A stretch of DNA of 5,504 bases. It comes from Alphaproteobacteria bacterium. GTDB taxonomy: Bacteria; Pseudomonadota; Alphaproteobacteria; Elsterales; Elsteraceae. Below, piece by piece: positions 1 through 5,504 of this stretch. The translations under genes were made by a program, and so were the position numbers. A model generated the notes under the pieces. The model was given only the letters and a program-made list of their open reading frames with translations. It was not told the DNA's origin and searched no databases. The number at the start of each line of letters is the position of its first letter. Position 1 is the first letter of the stretch. The DNA is taken from contig JAAFHH010000249.1 in NCBI GenBank assembly GCA_013297545.1, positions 1 through 5,504 on the forward strand, read 5' to 3'.

Positions 1-2
1 GC

Positions 3-1628
3 CTACAGCGCCTTCGCGCGGTCGCGCAGGAGATACTTCTGGATTTTGCCGGTCGAGGTTTTCGGCAGCGGGCCGAACACCACGGTTTTCGGCACCTTGT
101 AGCCGGCGAGGTGCTGGCGGCAGAACGCGATCATCTCGGCTTCGGTGACGCCCGCGCCGTCCTTCACGAACACGAAGGCGCATGGCGTTTCGCCCCACTT
201 GGCATCGGGCCGCGCGACCACCGCTGCCTCTAGCACAGCCGGGTGGCGGTAGAGTACGCCTTCCACCTCGATCGTCGAGATGTTCTCCCCGCCGGAGATG
301 ATGATGTCTTTCGAGCGGTCTTTTAGCTCGATGTAGCCATCCGCGTGCATGACACCGAGGTCGCCGGTGTGGAACCAGCCGCCACGGAACGCGGCCTCGG
401 ACGCACTCGGGTTCTTGAGGTAGCCCTTCATCACGACATTGCCGCGCATGAACACCTCGCCCATGGTCTCGCCATCGGCGGGCACCGGTACCAACGTCTC
501 GGGATCGGCGACCATCAAGCCGTCGAGCACGGGGTAGCGTACCCCTTGGCGGGCCTTCAGGCGGGCTTGCTCCGCAATCGGCAGCTCGTTCCAGGCCGGG
601 TGCCATTCGCACACCGTGACCGGGCCATAGACTTCGGTCAGGCCATAGACGTGGGTGATCCGGAAGCCTTGCGCCTCCATCGCCTCGATCACGGCTGCGG
701 GCGGCGGGGCGGCGGCGGTCATCAGCTGAACTGGGTGGGGCAGGGGCTTGCGCTGTTCCTGGGCTGCGTTGATCAGCATGCCCATGACGATCGGCGCCCC
801 ACACATGTGCGTGACGCCGTGGGCCGCGATCGCCTCGAACATCGCGGCGGCGTCGACCCGGCGCAGGCACACGTGGGTGCCGGCGTAGGCCGTGATGGTC
901 CAGGGAAAGCACCAGCCGTTGCAGTGGAACATCGGCAGGGTCCACAGGTAAATCGGCTGGTCCGGCAGATGCCAGACCATGCCGTTGCCGAGGGCATTCA
1001 AGTACGCCCCGCGGTGGTGATAGACCACGCCCTTCGGGTCGCCGGTGGTGCCAGAGGTATAGTTCAAGCTGATCGCTTGCCATTCATCGGCGGGCAAGAT
1101 CGCGTCGAAGTCAGGATCGCCGGTCGCGAGGAACGCCTCAAAGGTCATCGCTCCGATCGCGTGGCCGGTGCGGGCGAGATCGTCCATGACATCGATCACC
1201 AGCGGCTTGTCCGCCATGCTGGCGAGCGCTTGCTCAATGACCGGGGCGAATTCCTGGTCGGTCAACAGCACCTTGGTTTCGGAATGCTGCAGCATGAAGG
1301 CGATGGTGGGCGCATCCAGGCGGATGTTCAGCGAGTTCAGCACAGCACCCGCCATCGGCACGCCAAAGTGCGCCTCCAGCATTGCTGGTACATTCGGCAG
1401 CATCGCGGCGACCGTCTCGCCTGGCTTCACCCCGGCGCGCACAAGGGCGGACGCCAGACGCCGGCTGCGGGTGTGAAACTCCGCGTAGCTTCGGCGGAGG
1501 TCCCCATGGATGATCGCGATGCGTTCCGGGTAGATCGAGCCGGTGCGCGCCAGGAACCCGAGTGGCGACAGCGGCACATGGTTGGCTGCCAGCCGGTCCA
1601 GTCCCTGGTCGAAAATCGATTGCAGCAT
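3..1628 (-). CDS. AMP-forming acyl-CoA synthetase (ANL superfamily)
   Basis: This is a complete 541-residue cytoplasmic enzyme that activates a carboxylic acid with ATP to an acyl-adenylate and then transfers it to CoA. Visible motifs in order are the phosphate-binding loop YTSGTTGDPKG (190-200), PMFHCNGWCFPW (232-243), YGLTE (328-332), the adenylate-binding TGD (421-423), the hinge around D437-R438 followed by SGGEN (445-449), and the C-terminal catalytic lysine in PKTSTGK (K528). The length is normal for the family. The FHCNGWCFPW signature suggests the branch with Thermus long-chain ligase and plant acyl-activating enzymes, whose members use short, medium, long or aromatic acids, so the substrate is open. 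The ATG start has AAGGAG seven bases upstream. It is divergent from the oxygenase gene, and its downstream neighbour lies outside the window. Family assignment is secure; the substrate is not. Confidence 0.95.
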   Translation of the reverse strand: MLQSIFDQGLDRLAANHVPLSPLGFLARTGSIYPERIAIIHGDLRRSYAEFHTRSRRLASALVRAGVKPGETVAAMLPNVPAMLEAHFGVPMAGAVLNSLNIRLDAPTIAFMLQHSETKVLLTDQEFAPVIEQALASMADKPLVIDVMDDLARTGHAIGAMTFEAFLATGDPDFDAILPADEWQAISLNYTSGTTGDPKGVVYHHRGAYLNALGNGMVWHLPDQPIYLWTLPMFHCNGWCFPWTITAYAGTHVCLRRVDAAAMFEAIAAHGVTHMCGAPIVMGMLINAAQEQRKPLPHPVQLMTAAAPPPAAVIEAMEAQGFRITHVYGLTEVYGPVTVCEWHPAWNELPIAEQARLKARQGVRYPVLDGLMVADPETLVPVPADGETMGEVFMRGNVVMKGYLKNPSASEAAFRGGWFHTGDLGVMHADGYIELKDRSKDIIISGGENISTIEVEGVLYRHPAVLEAAVVARPDAKWGETPCAFVFVKDGAGVTEAEMIAFCRQHLAGYKVPKTVVFGPLPKTSTGKIQKYLLRDRAKAL

Positions 1629-1635
1629 TAGCAGT

Positions 1636-1641
1636 CTCCTT
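1636..1641 (-). promoter_or_regulatory. Ribosome binding site of the acyl-CoA synthetase
   Basis: Read on the minus strand this is AAGGAG, seven bases before the ATG at 1628. It is a near-ideal Shine-Dalgarno sequence and fixes the start codon. Confidence 0.8.
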
Positions 1642-1708
1642 CACAACGACGCGTGGCGGAGGGTCTCTGCTTTTCGCGGCGTTGGCAATCGACCCTCGGG
1701 CGGGGCGG

Positions 1709-1735
1709 TTGAACTCGGCCAAGCTGAGCCATCAA
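1709..1735. repeat. Interrupted dyad in the divergent spacer
   Basis: CTCGGC (1714-1719) and GCTGAG (1723-1728) pair with one G-T wobble around a CAA loop. TTGA (1709-1712) and TCAA (1732-1735) add an outer arm, separated by an unequal internal loop of one versus three bases. It could be a regulator site for the divergent genes or a hairpin in the leader of the acyl-CoA synthetase mRNA. No known operator consensus was recognised. Confidence 0.3.
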
Positions 1736-1797
1736 ACGACGGGCAGCGATCACTTTCGCACACATCCGATTTTCGGAACCTGCGACAGAATTGGCGA

Positions 1798-1826
1798 TTT
1801 TCAGCAAAACTTGGGGAAGCTATAGT
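1798..1826 (+). promoter_or_regulatory. Candidate sigma70-type promoter for the oxygenase gene
   Basis: TTTTCA (1798-1803, four of six matches to the -35 consensus) is followed by exactly 17 bases and TATAGT (1821-1826, five of six matches to the -10 consensus). Transcription would start near 1833, giving a leader of about 73 bases to the preferred ATG at 1906. The prediction rests only on consensus matching. Confidence 0.45.
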
Positions 1827-1833
1827 CAACACA

Positions 1834-1850
1834 CAGCGGTAACCGCGCTG
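1834..1850. repeat. Small inverted repeat just after the candidate promoter
   Basis: GCGGT (1836-1840) and ACCGC (1842-1846) form a perfect dyad around a single A. Outer CAG (1834) and CTG (1850) can pair if one G is bulged. It sits at the expected transcription start of the oxygenase promoter, where a repressor operator is often found. It is short enough to be chance. Confidence 0.35.
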
Positions 1851-1905
1851 CGATACAACAGTGCCAGGTTTTTTCCACGCAAGGGTTTCGCAACGATGGT
1901 GGCTT

Positions 1906-2634
1906 ATGGTTGAGATATCTTGGGATCGTCGATTTGAGCTAGCGCCCTCCCTGCCGTGGCGGACGTTACGGGATCGTGGCATGGTAGTCTTGAGAAACGT
2001 CTATTCAGAAGATGAAGTCAAACGGGCAGCGGATATATTTGTTGAGGCGTTTGCCCGATTCGAGCGCGACCGAGATGCTGGGACGTTGCCGGAATACAAA
2101 CGAAAAGTATTCGTTTCAAATGCACTTCAGGTAGATTGGCCTAGCGAAGAATCCAAAGAGCTTGCCGACTGTTTTCGCAAACCGGTATTGGAGTTGGCCA
2201 AACTATGGCTGAATGGAAATGTAAGAATTTCAGATTACTCTTTTTACCGTCGGGTTCGACCTGATGACAATACTGAAGGATTCTCACTGCGCCTTCCGTT
2301 CCATCAGGATGAGAAAGTTCTGAAGGAGCCACTTGTGAACGTCTGGATCCCGTTGATTGCCTGTGGGGTGTCGTCGCCTTCGCTCCAATTGGTCAATCAA
2401 CGCATTGATTACGTCCTGCAGCCGTCGCCGCATGGACGCAGCATCTATGGCGAGATAGGGGCTGAGATCGCCGAAGCCGACGTGCTTCAGGAGTATGGTG
2501 CTGCACTGGTCGCACCAAACATGCGGGCAGGAGACGCCATCGTGTTTTCGGGCAAGACAATCCACCGCTCGCACATCGTTGACGGCATGACCGAACACCG
2601 CGACAGCCTTGATCTGCGGTTTGTCCGGGCGTGA
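1906..2634 (+). CDS. Phytanoyl-CoA dioxygenase (PhyH) family Fe(II)/2-oxoglutarate oxygenase
   Basis: The 242-residue protein has the PhyH layout. An N-terminal LRDRGMVVLRNVYS segment (21-34) is typical of the family. The iron ligands are in FHQDEKV (H133 and D135), and the distal histidine is in TIHRSH (H220). R232, twelve residues later, fits the 2-oxoglutarate-binding arginine. Members couple 2-oxoglutarate decarboxylation to hydroxylation of a substrate, often but not always a CoA ester. The protein is shorter than human PhyH, so phytanoyl-CoA should not be assumed as substrate. The ATG at 1906 is preferred: it keeps the conserved N-terminus, whereas an in-frame GTG at 1861 adds 15 residues without family likeness. 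Neither has a strong ribosome binding site; only a weak GGTGG precedes the ATG. A 120-base sample (2101-2220) is about 44% GC, against about 65% in a prpE sample (3541-3660), which suggests a separate origin. It is probably cytoplasmic. Confidence 0.87.
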   Translation: MVEISWDRRFELAPSLPWRTLRDRGMVVLRNVYSEDEVKRAADIFVEAFARFERDRDAGTLPEYKRKVFVSNALQVDWPSEESKELADCFRKPVLELAKLWLNGNVRISDYSFYRRVRPDDNTEGFSLRLPFHQDEKVLKEPLVNVWIPLIACGVSSPSLQLVNQRIDYVLQPSPHGRSIYGEIGAEIAEADVLQEYGAALVAPNMRAGDAIVFSGKTIHRSHIVDGMTEHRDSLDLRFVRA

Positions 2635-2666
2635 GTACCAGCGCTACTGTTGCGTGACGGAAGCTA

Positions 2667-2693
2667 CCTCGCCGCATTCACCCTTCGGCGGGG
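2667..2693 (+). terminator. Weak hairpin after the oxygenase gene
   Basis: CCTCGCCG (2667-2674) can pair with CGGCGGGG (2686-2693) over eight base pairs, one a T-G wobble, with an 11-base loop. No T-run follows, so this is not a proper intrinsic terminator. It may protect the 3' end of the message or be chance in GC-rich sequence. Confidence 0.2.
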
Positions 2694-2729
2694 TTGGCAG
2701 GCCGAGCCTCCAGGGGCACTCTCACCGAT

Positions 2730-2735
2730 GGGAGG
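2730..2735 (+). promoter_or_regulatory. prpE: Ribosome binding site of prpE
   Basis: GGGAGG lies five bases before the ATG at 2741 and decides the prpE start. The frame stays open upstream to an ATG at 2609, inside the oxygenase gene, but the 44 extra residues look nothing like the family. Confidence 0.8.
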
Positions 2736-2740
2736 ATGCC

Positions 2741-4687
2741 ATGACCGAGACCTTTGCGGCCCTGCACCGTCGTTCGCTCGCTGACCCGGCCGAATTCTGG
2801 GCTGATGCAGCCCGCGCGATCAGTTGGCAGACACCGTTCGCCACGGTGCTCGACGAGTCGGACGCGCCGTTCTACCGCTGGTTCACCGGCGGCATCTTGA
2901 ACACCGCGCACAACTGTCTCGATCGCCATGTCGCGGCCGGGCAGGGCGGGGTGACAGCGCTGATCTACGACAGTCCTGTGACCGCGACGATCCAGCGCTG
3001 GAGCTACCAGGATTTGCTGGCCCGCGTCGCCAAAATCGCCGGCATGCTGCGCGACCTTGGTATCACCAAGGGCGACCGGGTGCTGATCTACATGCCGATG
3101 ATCCCGGAAACCTTGATGGCGATGTTGGCGGTCGCGCGGCTGGGTGCCATCCACTCCGTCGTGTTCGGCGGGTTTGCCGCCAACGAACTGAAGGTGCGTA
3201 TCGACGATGCGACCCCGAAGGTGATCCTCGCTGGGTCCTGCGGCATCGAGGGCAGCCGCATCGTGCGCTACAAACCGCTGTTGGACAGTGCCATCGCAAT
3301 GGCGCGCCACCAACCCGATCACGTCGTGCTCTGGCAGCGCGATCAGGCCAAGGGCAGCCTGATGCCCGGGCGCGATCACGAGTGGGCGGCCCTCGAAGCT
3401 GCTGCCACGCCTGCGGACTGTGTGCCGGTTGCCGCGACCGATCCGCTCTATATCCTCTACACCTCCGGCACGACCGGTGTGCCGAAGGGGGTGGTCCGTG
3501 ACACCGGCGGGCACTTGGTCGCACTCGCCTGGAGCATGCGCCACATCTACGACATCGGCCCCGGCGATACGATGTTCACGGCGTCCGACCTCGGCTGGGT
3601 CGTTGGCCACAGCTACATCTGCTACGCGCCGCTGTTGGTGGGCGCGACCACGGTGCTGTACGAGGGCAAGCCGGTCGGCACGCCGGATGCGGGGGCGTTC
3701 TGGCGAGTGATCGAACAGCATAAGGTGAAGGCGCTGTTCACGGCCCCCACAGCGTTTCGCGCGATCCGCAAGGAAGATCCGAACGCCACCCTGCTCGGTG
3801 CGTACGACTTGTCTTCGTTCCGCACCCTGTTCTTGGCCGGCGAGCGCTGCGACCCGGATACGCTCGCCTGGGCCGAGCAAACCCTCGGCGTGCCGGTGAT
3901 TGACCATTGGTGGCAGACCGAAACCGGCTGGCCGATCTGCGCCAACCCGGTCGGCCATGGCCGCTTGCCGGTCAAGCCAGGCTCCCCGACCGTGCCGATG
4001 GCCGGGTGGGACGTGCAGGTGCTGAACGACGCCTTGCTGCCAGCCCCCGCCGGCGAAATCGGCTCCCTCGTGGTCAAGCTGCCGCTGCCGCCCGGCGCGC
4101 TGCCGACGCTGTGGCAGAATCCGGATGGGTTCCGCCGGTCCTACCTCAGTGACTTCCCGGGCTACTACAAGACCGCTGACGCCGGGATGATCGACGACGA
4201 CGGCTACGTCTTCGTGATGTCGCGCACCGATGACATCATCAACGTCGCCGGCCACCGTCTGTCGACTGGCGGCATGGAAGAAGTGCTGGCGAGCCACCCA
4301 GCCGTTGCCGAATGTGCCGTGATCGGGGTGGGCGACGCGATCAAAGGCCAAGTACCACTTGGCTTCGTGGTGCTGAAAGCCGGCGTCACCACGCCGCCAG
4401 ACCAGGTGGTGGCCGAGTTGGTGCAGCTGGTGCGTGATCGCATTGGCCCGGTCGCAGCATTCAAGACCGCGACCGTGGTGCAGCGGCTGCCGAAAACCCG
4501 GTCCGGCAAAATCCTGCGCGGCACCATGCAGAAGATTGCCGATAGCCAGACCTGGACCATGCCTGCCACCATCGACGACGCAACGACATTGGAGGAGATC
4601 GGCAGTGCGCTACAGCACCTGGGCTATGCTGGCGGCACTGCTGGCAGCACCACCCCTCCAAGCCCAAGTTCGCCTGACCGCGGCTGA
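2741..4687 (+). CDS. prpE: Propionyl-CoA synthetase
   Basis: The product is 648 residues and converts propionate, ATP and CoA to propionyl-CoA, feeding the methylcitrate or methylmalonyl-CoA routes. Visible features are an acetyl-CoA-synthetase-type N-terminal segment (about 16-65), the ATP loop YTSGTTGVPKG (240-250), TASDLGWVVGHSY (280-292), WWQTETG (390-396), the adenylate-binding D480, the hinge region at R495, and PKTRSGK with catalytic K590. TASDLGWVVGHSYICYAPLL and YEGKPVGTPDAGAFW are typical of PrpE/ACSS3 rather than acetyl-CoA synthetase. K590 corresponds to Lys592 of Salmonella PrpE, which is known to be regulated by reversible acylation, so the same control is possible here. No prpB, prpC, prpD or prpR is visible. 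The last 18 residues (GGTAGSTTPPSPSSPDRG) are a low-complexity tail beyond the usual family end, encoded where the next gene overlaps in another frame. The family call is firm; related short acids may also be used. Confidence 0.95.
   Translation: MTETFAALHRRSLADPAEFWADAARAISWQTPFATVLDESDAPFYRWFTGGILNTAHNCLDRHVAAGQGGVTALIYDSPVTATIQRWSYQDLLARVAKIAGMLRDLGITKGDRVLIYMPMIPETLMAMLAVARLGAIHSVVFGGFAANELKVRIDDATPKVILAGSCGIEGSRIVRYKPLLDSAIAMARHQPDHVVLWQRDQAKGSLMPGRDHEWAALEAAATPADCVPVAATDPLYILYTSGTTGVPKGVVRDTGGHLVALAWSMRHIYDIGPGDTMFTASDLGWVVGHSYICYAPLLVGATTVLYEGKPVGTPDAGAFWRVIEQHKVKALFTAPTAFRAIRKEDPNATLLGAYDLSSFRTLFLAGERCDPDTLAWAEQTLGVPVIDHWWQTETGWPICANPVGHGRLPVKPGSPTVPMAGWDVQVLNDALLPAPAGEIGSLVVKLPLPPGALPTLWQNPDGFRRSYLSDFPGYYKTADAGMIDDDGYVFVMSRTDDIINVAGHRLSTGGMEEVLASHPAVAECAVIGVGDAIKGQVPLGFVVLKAGVTTPPDQVVAELVQLVRDRIGPVAAFKTATVVQRLPKTRSGKILRGTMQKIADSQTWTMPATIDDATTLEEIGSALQHLGYAGGTAGSTTPPSPSSPDRG
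4591..4597 (+). promoter_or_regulatory. Ribosome binding site inside prpE for the hydrolase gene
   Basis: GGAGGAG lies seven bases before a GTG at 4605 and within the prpE coding sequence. Its strength and spacing are the main support for that GTG as the start of the downstream gene. Confidence 0.7.
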
Positions 4688-5504
4688 GGCACCGGCGGGC
4701 CTGCAGGCTATCTGGCAGGCGTTTTTGTTAGAACCGTTTCACCGCGCCTTCACCATCGGCCCCGATGGCCGGCACGGTGCGGTGATCGGGCGCGACAGCG
4801 AAGCGCTGGCGATTGCCGAGGCACTCGCCGCCTGTGGGGATGGCTGCCGGGTAATCGCAGTGGGCGACCGATTGGATGACCGCGAACGGCCAGAGCCGCC
4901 ACGCGAACGGGTTGGCCCGTTCCTCAGCGATCCAGACTATCCGCTGCGGGGACCGGCGGCAGCGGCCGGTGTCATGGTGTGGACCCATGGCAGTGGGCCA
5001 GACCCAAGCCAGATCGCCCAGTACCCGGACCCGTGGGCCCGCCACGTCTATGCCCGCGGCTTCGACATCCTGCGCTTCGACCGGGAGCGCCAGCAGAGCG
5101 CGCTCGATCGCGGCAGTGCGGATTTCTCGGCCGGGCTGATCGCGGCGCGCGCTCACGGCTACCGCCGCGTGATCGCCGCCGGCCACAGCCGCGGTGCGTG
5201 GCTTGCCATGTTGGCGGCGCGCACAGCCCCGCTCGACGGTGTGATCGCGATCGCGCCGGCGATCCACGGCACCAACCGGCCCGGCAACAGCCGGTTCGAG
5301 CTCGCTCTGCCGGAATGGCAGGCATTGGTTGCTGGACTGCCATCTGGTCTACCGCTGGCACTGGTTACCTTCGCTGGCGACCCGTTCGATGCCGGACCTG
5401 CGCTGCGCGCCGACATTGCGCGCCAGCAGCACCGCGGTCCGGTGGCGGCCCTGATTGCGCCAGAGGGCGTGGAGGGTCACGGCGGCGGCATGGACCCCGT
5501 GTTC
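4605..5504 (+). CDS. Exported alpha/beta-hydrolase-like protein (3' end cut off)
   Basis: The frame is open for 300 codons from a GTG to the window edge, with no stop. Residues 1-20 form a Sec-type signal peptide: R2, a hydrophobic stretch WAMLAALLAAPP, and a likely cut after LQA at residue 20. Residues about 45-90 form a small module (IGPDGRHGAVIGRDS through C77 and C81 to IAVGDRL) resembling a cysteine-containing segment seen in other exported proteobacterial proteins. The hydrolase core follows, with an oxyanion-type WTHGSG (H128-G129), the nucleophile elbow GHSRG (S195), an acid candidate in FAGDPFD (D259 or D262), and a histidine candidate H292 in EGHGGG. An esterase or other serine hydrolase of the periplasm is likely, substrate unknown. 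It overlaps prpE by 83 bases in another frame, suggesting translational coupling. A terminator-like hairpin lies at codons 32-42. The next in-frame ATG (4626) would cut into the signal peptide. Confidence 0.82.
   Translation, partial: MRYSTWAMLAALLAAPPLQAQVRLTAAEAPAGLQAIWQAFLLEPFHRAFTIGPDGRHGAVIGRDSEALAIAEALAACGDGCRVIAVGDRLDDRERPEPPRERVGPFLSDPDYPLRGPAAAAGVMVWTHGSGPDPSQIAQYPDPWARHVYARGFDILRFDRERQQSALDRGSADFSAGLIAARAHGYRRVIAAGHSRGAWLAMLAARTAPLDGVIAIAPAIHGTNRPGNSRFELALPEWQALVAGLPSGLPLALVTFAGDPFDAGPALRADIARQQHRGPVAALIAPEGVEGHGGGMDPVF
4699..4729 (+). terminator. Terminator-like hairpin after prpE, inside the hydrolase gene
   Basis: GCCTGC (4699-4704) pairs perfectly with GCAGGC (4715-4720) around a 10-base loop and is followed at once by GTTTTTGTT (4721-4729). 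It begins 11 bases after the prpE stop codon, as expected of an intrinsic terminator for prpE, but lies within the hydrolase frame (GLQAIWQAFLLEP). If active it would end many prpE transcripts and act as an attenuator for the hydrolase. A six-pair stem is short, so activity is uncertain. Confidence 0.45.

Larger units (their letters stand above)
1629..1905. other. Divergent intergenic spacer
   Basis: This 277-base stretch separates the divergent acyl-CoA synthetase and oxygenase genes, so it should hold promoters for both. On the plus strand there is a plausible -35/-10 pair (1798-1826) followed by a small inverted repeat (1834-1850). A longer interrupted dyad lies at 1709-1735. I found no convincing -10 box for the leftward gene. 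Open frames crossing the spacer on either strand resemble no family I know and lack good ribosome binding sites. The composition drops from GC-rich next to the synthetase to near-balanced next to the oxygenase. Confidence 0.7.

Noticed and set aside
345..1631. Long open frame on the plus strand opposite the acyl-CoA synthetase
   Set aside because: It is antisense to a gene with complete catalytic motifs. Its translation is rich in His, Arg and Gly without any family pattern, as expected from GC-rich codon bias.
1861..1905. Upstream GTG start for the oxygenase
   Set aside because: It adds 15 residues without family likeness and has no ribosome binding site. The ATG at 1906 is preferred, though not proven.
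1641..1982. 113-codon minus-strand frame across the divergent spacer
   Set aside because: It overlaps the oxygenase start, resembles no family, and would leave no room for the divergent promoters.
2695..2710. Possible sigma54 promoter (TTGGCAGG...GC) before prpE
   Set aside because: The GG and GC elements are separated by eight bases rather than the required ten, and no PrpR gene is visible.
2609..2740. Upstream ATG start for prpE
   Set aside because: The start would lie inside the oxygenase gene and lacks a Shine-Dalgarno, whereas GGGAGG precedes the ATG at 2741.
2678..4351. 557-codon open frame on the minus strand opposite prpE
   Set aside because: It is a mirror of the prpE codon pattern; the translation has no recognisable domain and prpE is unambiguous.
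4699..4708. Perfect palindrome GCCTGCAGGC as a recombination or methylation site
   Set aside because: A single ten-base palindrome is readily explained by chance, and its left arm is better used in the terminator-like hairpin.
4728..5267. 179-codon minus-strand frame opposite the hydrolase
   Set aside because: The plus-strand frame has a signal peptide, nucleophile elbow and ribosome binding site, while this one has none.

Overview
The window comes from a GC-rich bacterium, most likely a proteobacterium. An alphaproteobacterium of the Rhodospirillales/Acetobacteraceae type is a guess from the look of the proteins and cannot be settled here. It is protein-coding almost throughout. I see no RNA genes, CRISPR array, insertion sequence or origin.

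Layout. Positions 3-1628 (minus strand) hold a complete acyl-CoA synthetase of the AMP-forming ANL superfamily. A 277-base divergent spacer (1629-1905) carries a plausible sigma70-type promoter pointing right and two dyad-symmetric elements. Positions 1906-2634 (plus) hold a phytanoyl-CoA dioxygenase-like (PhyH family) Fe(II)/2-oxoglutarate oxygenase. Its 5' two thirds and the spacer before it are clearly poorer in GC than the neighbours. After a 106-base gap comes a full-length propionyl-CoA synthetase, prpE (2741-4687, plus). A fourth gene starts at a GTG inside the end of prpE (4605) and runs off the right edge. It encodes an exported alpha/beta-hydrolase-like protein with a signal peptide, two cysteines in a small N-terminal module and a G-H-S-R-G nucleophile elbow.

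How the genes may work together. Two acyl-CoA ligases flank one PhyH-family oxygenase, so the theme is activation of short or medium carboxylic acids to CoA thioesters. PrpE makes propionyl-CoA from propionate. The substrates of the divergent ligase and of the oxygenase are not readable from sequence. An exported hydrolase coupled to prpE could release acyl groups outside the cytoplasm, but that is only an inference.

Most unusual points. The prpE/hydrolase junction has an 83-base out-of-frame overlap in which the hydrolase signal peptide is encoded across the low-complexity PrpE tail. A terminator-like hairpin with a T-run lies just after the prpE stop but inside the hydrolase reading frame. 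The GC-poor oxygenase gene between the two ligases looks like an acquired insert.
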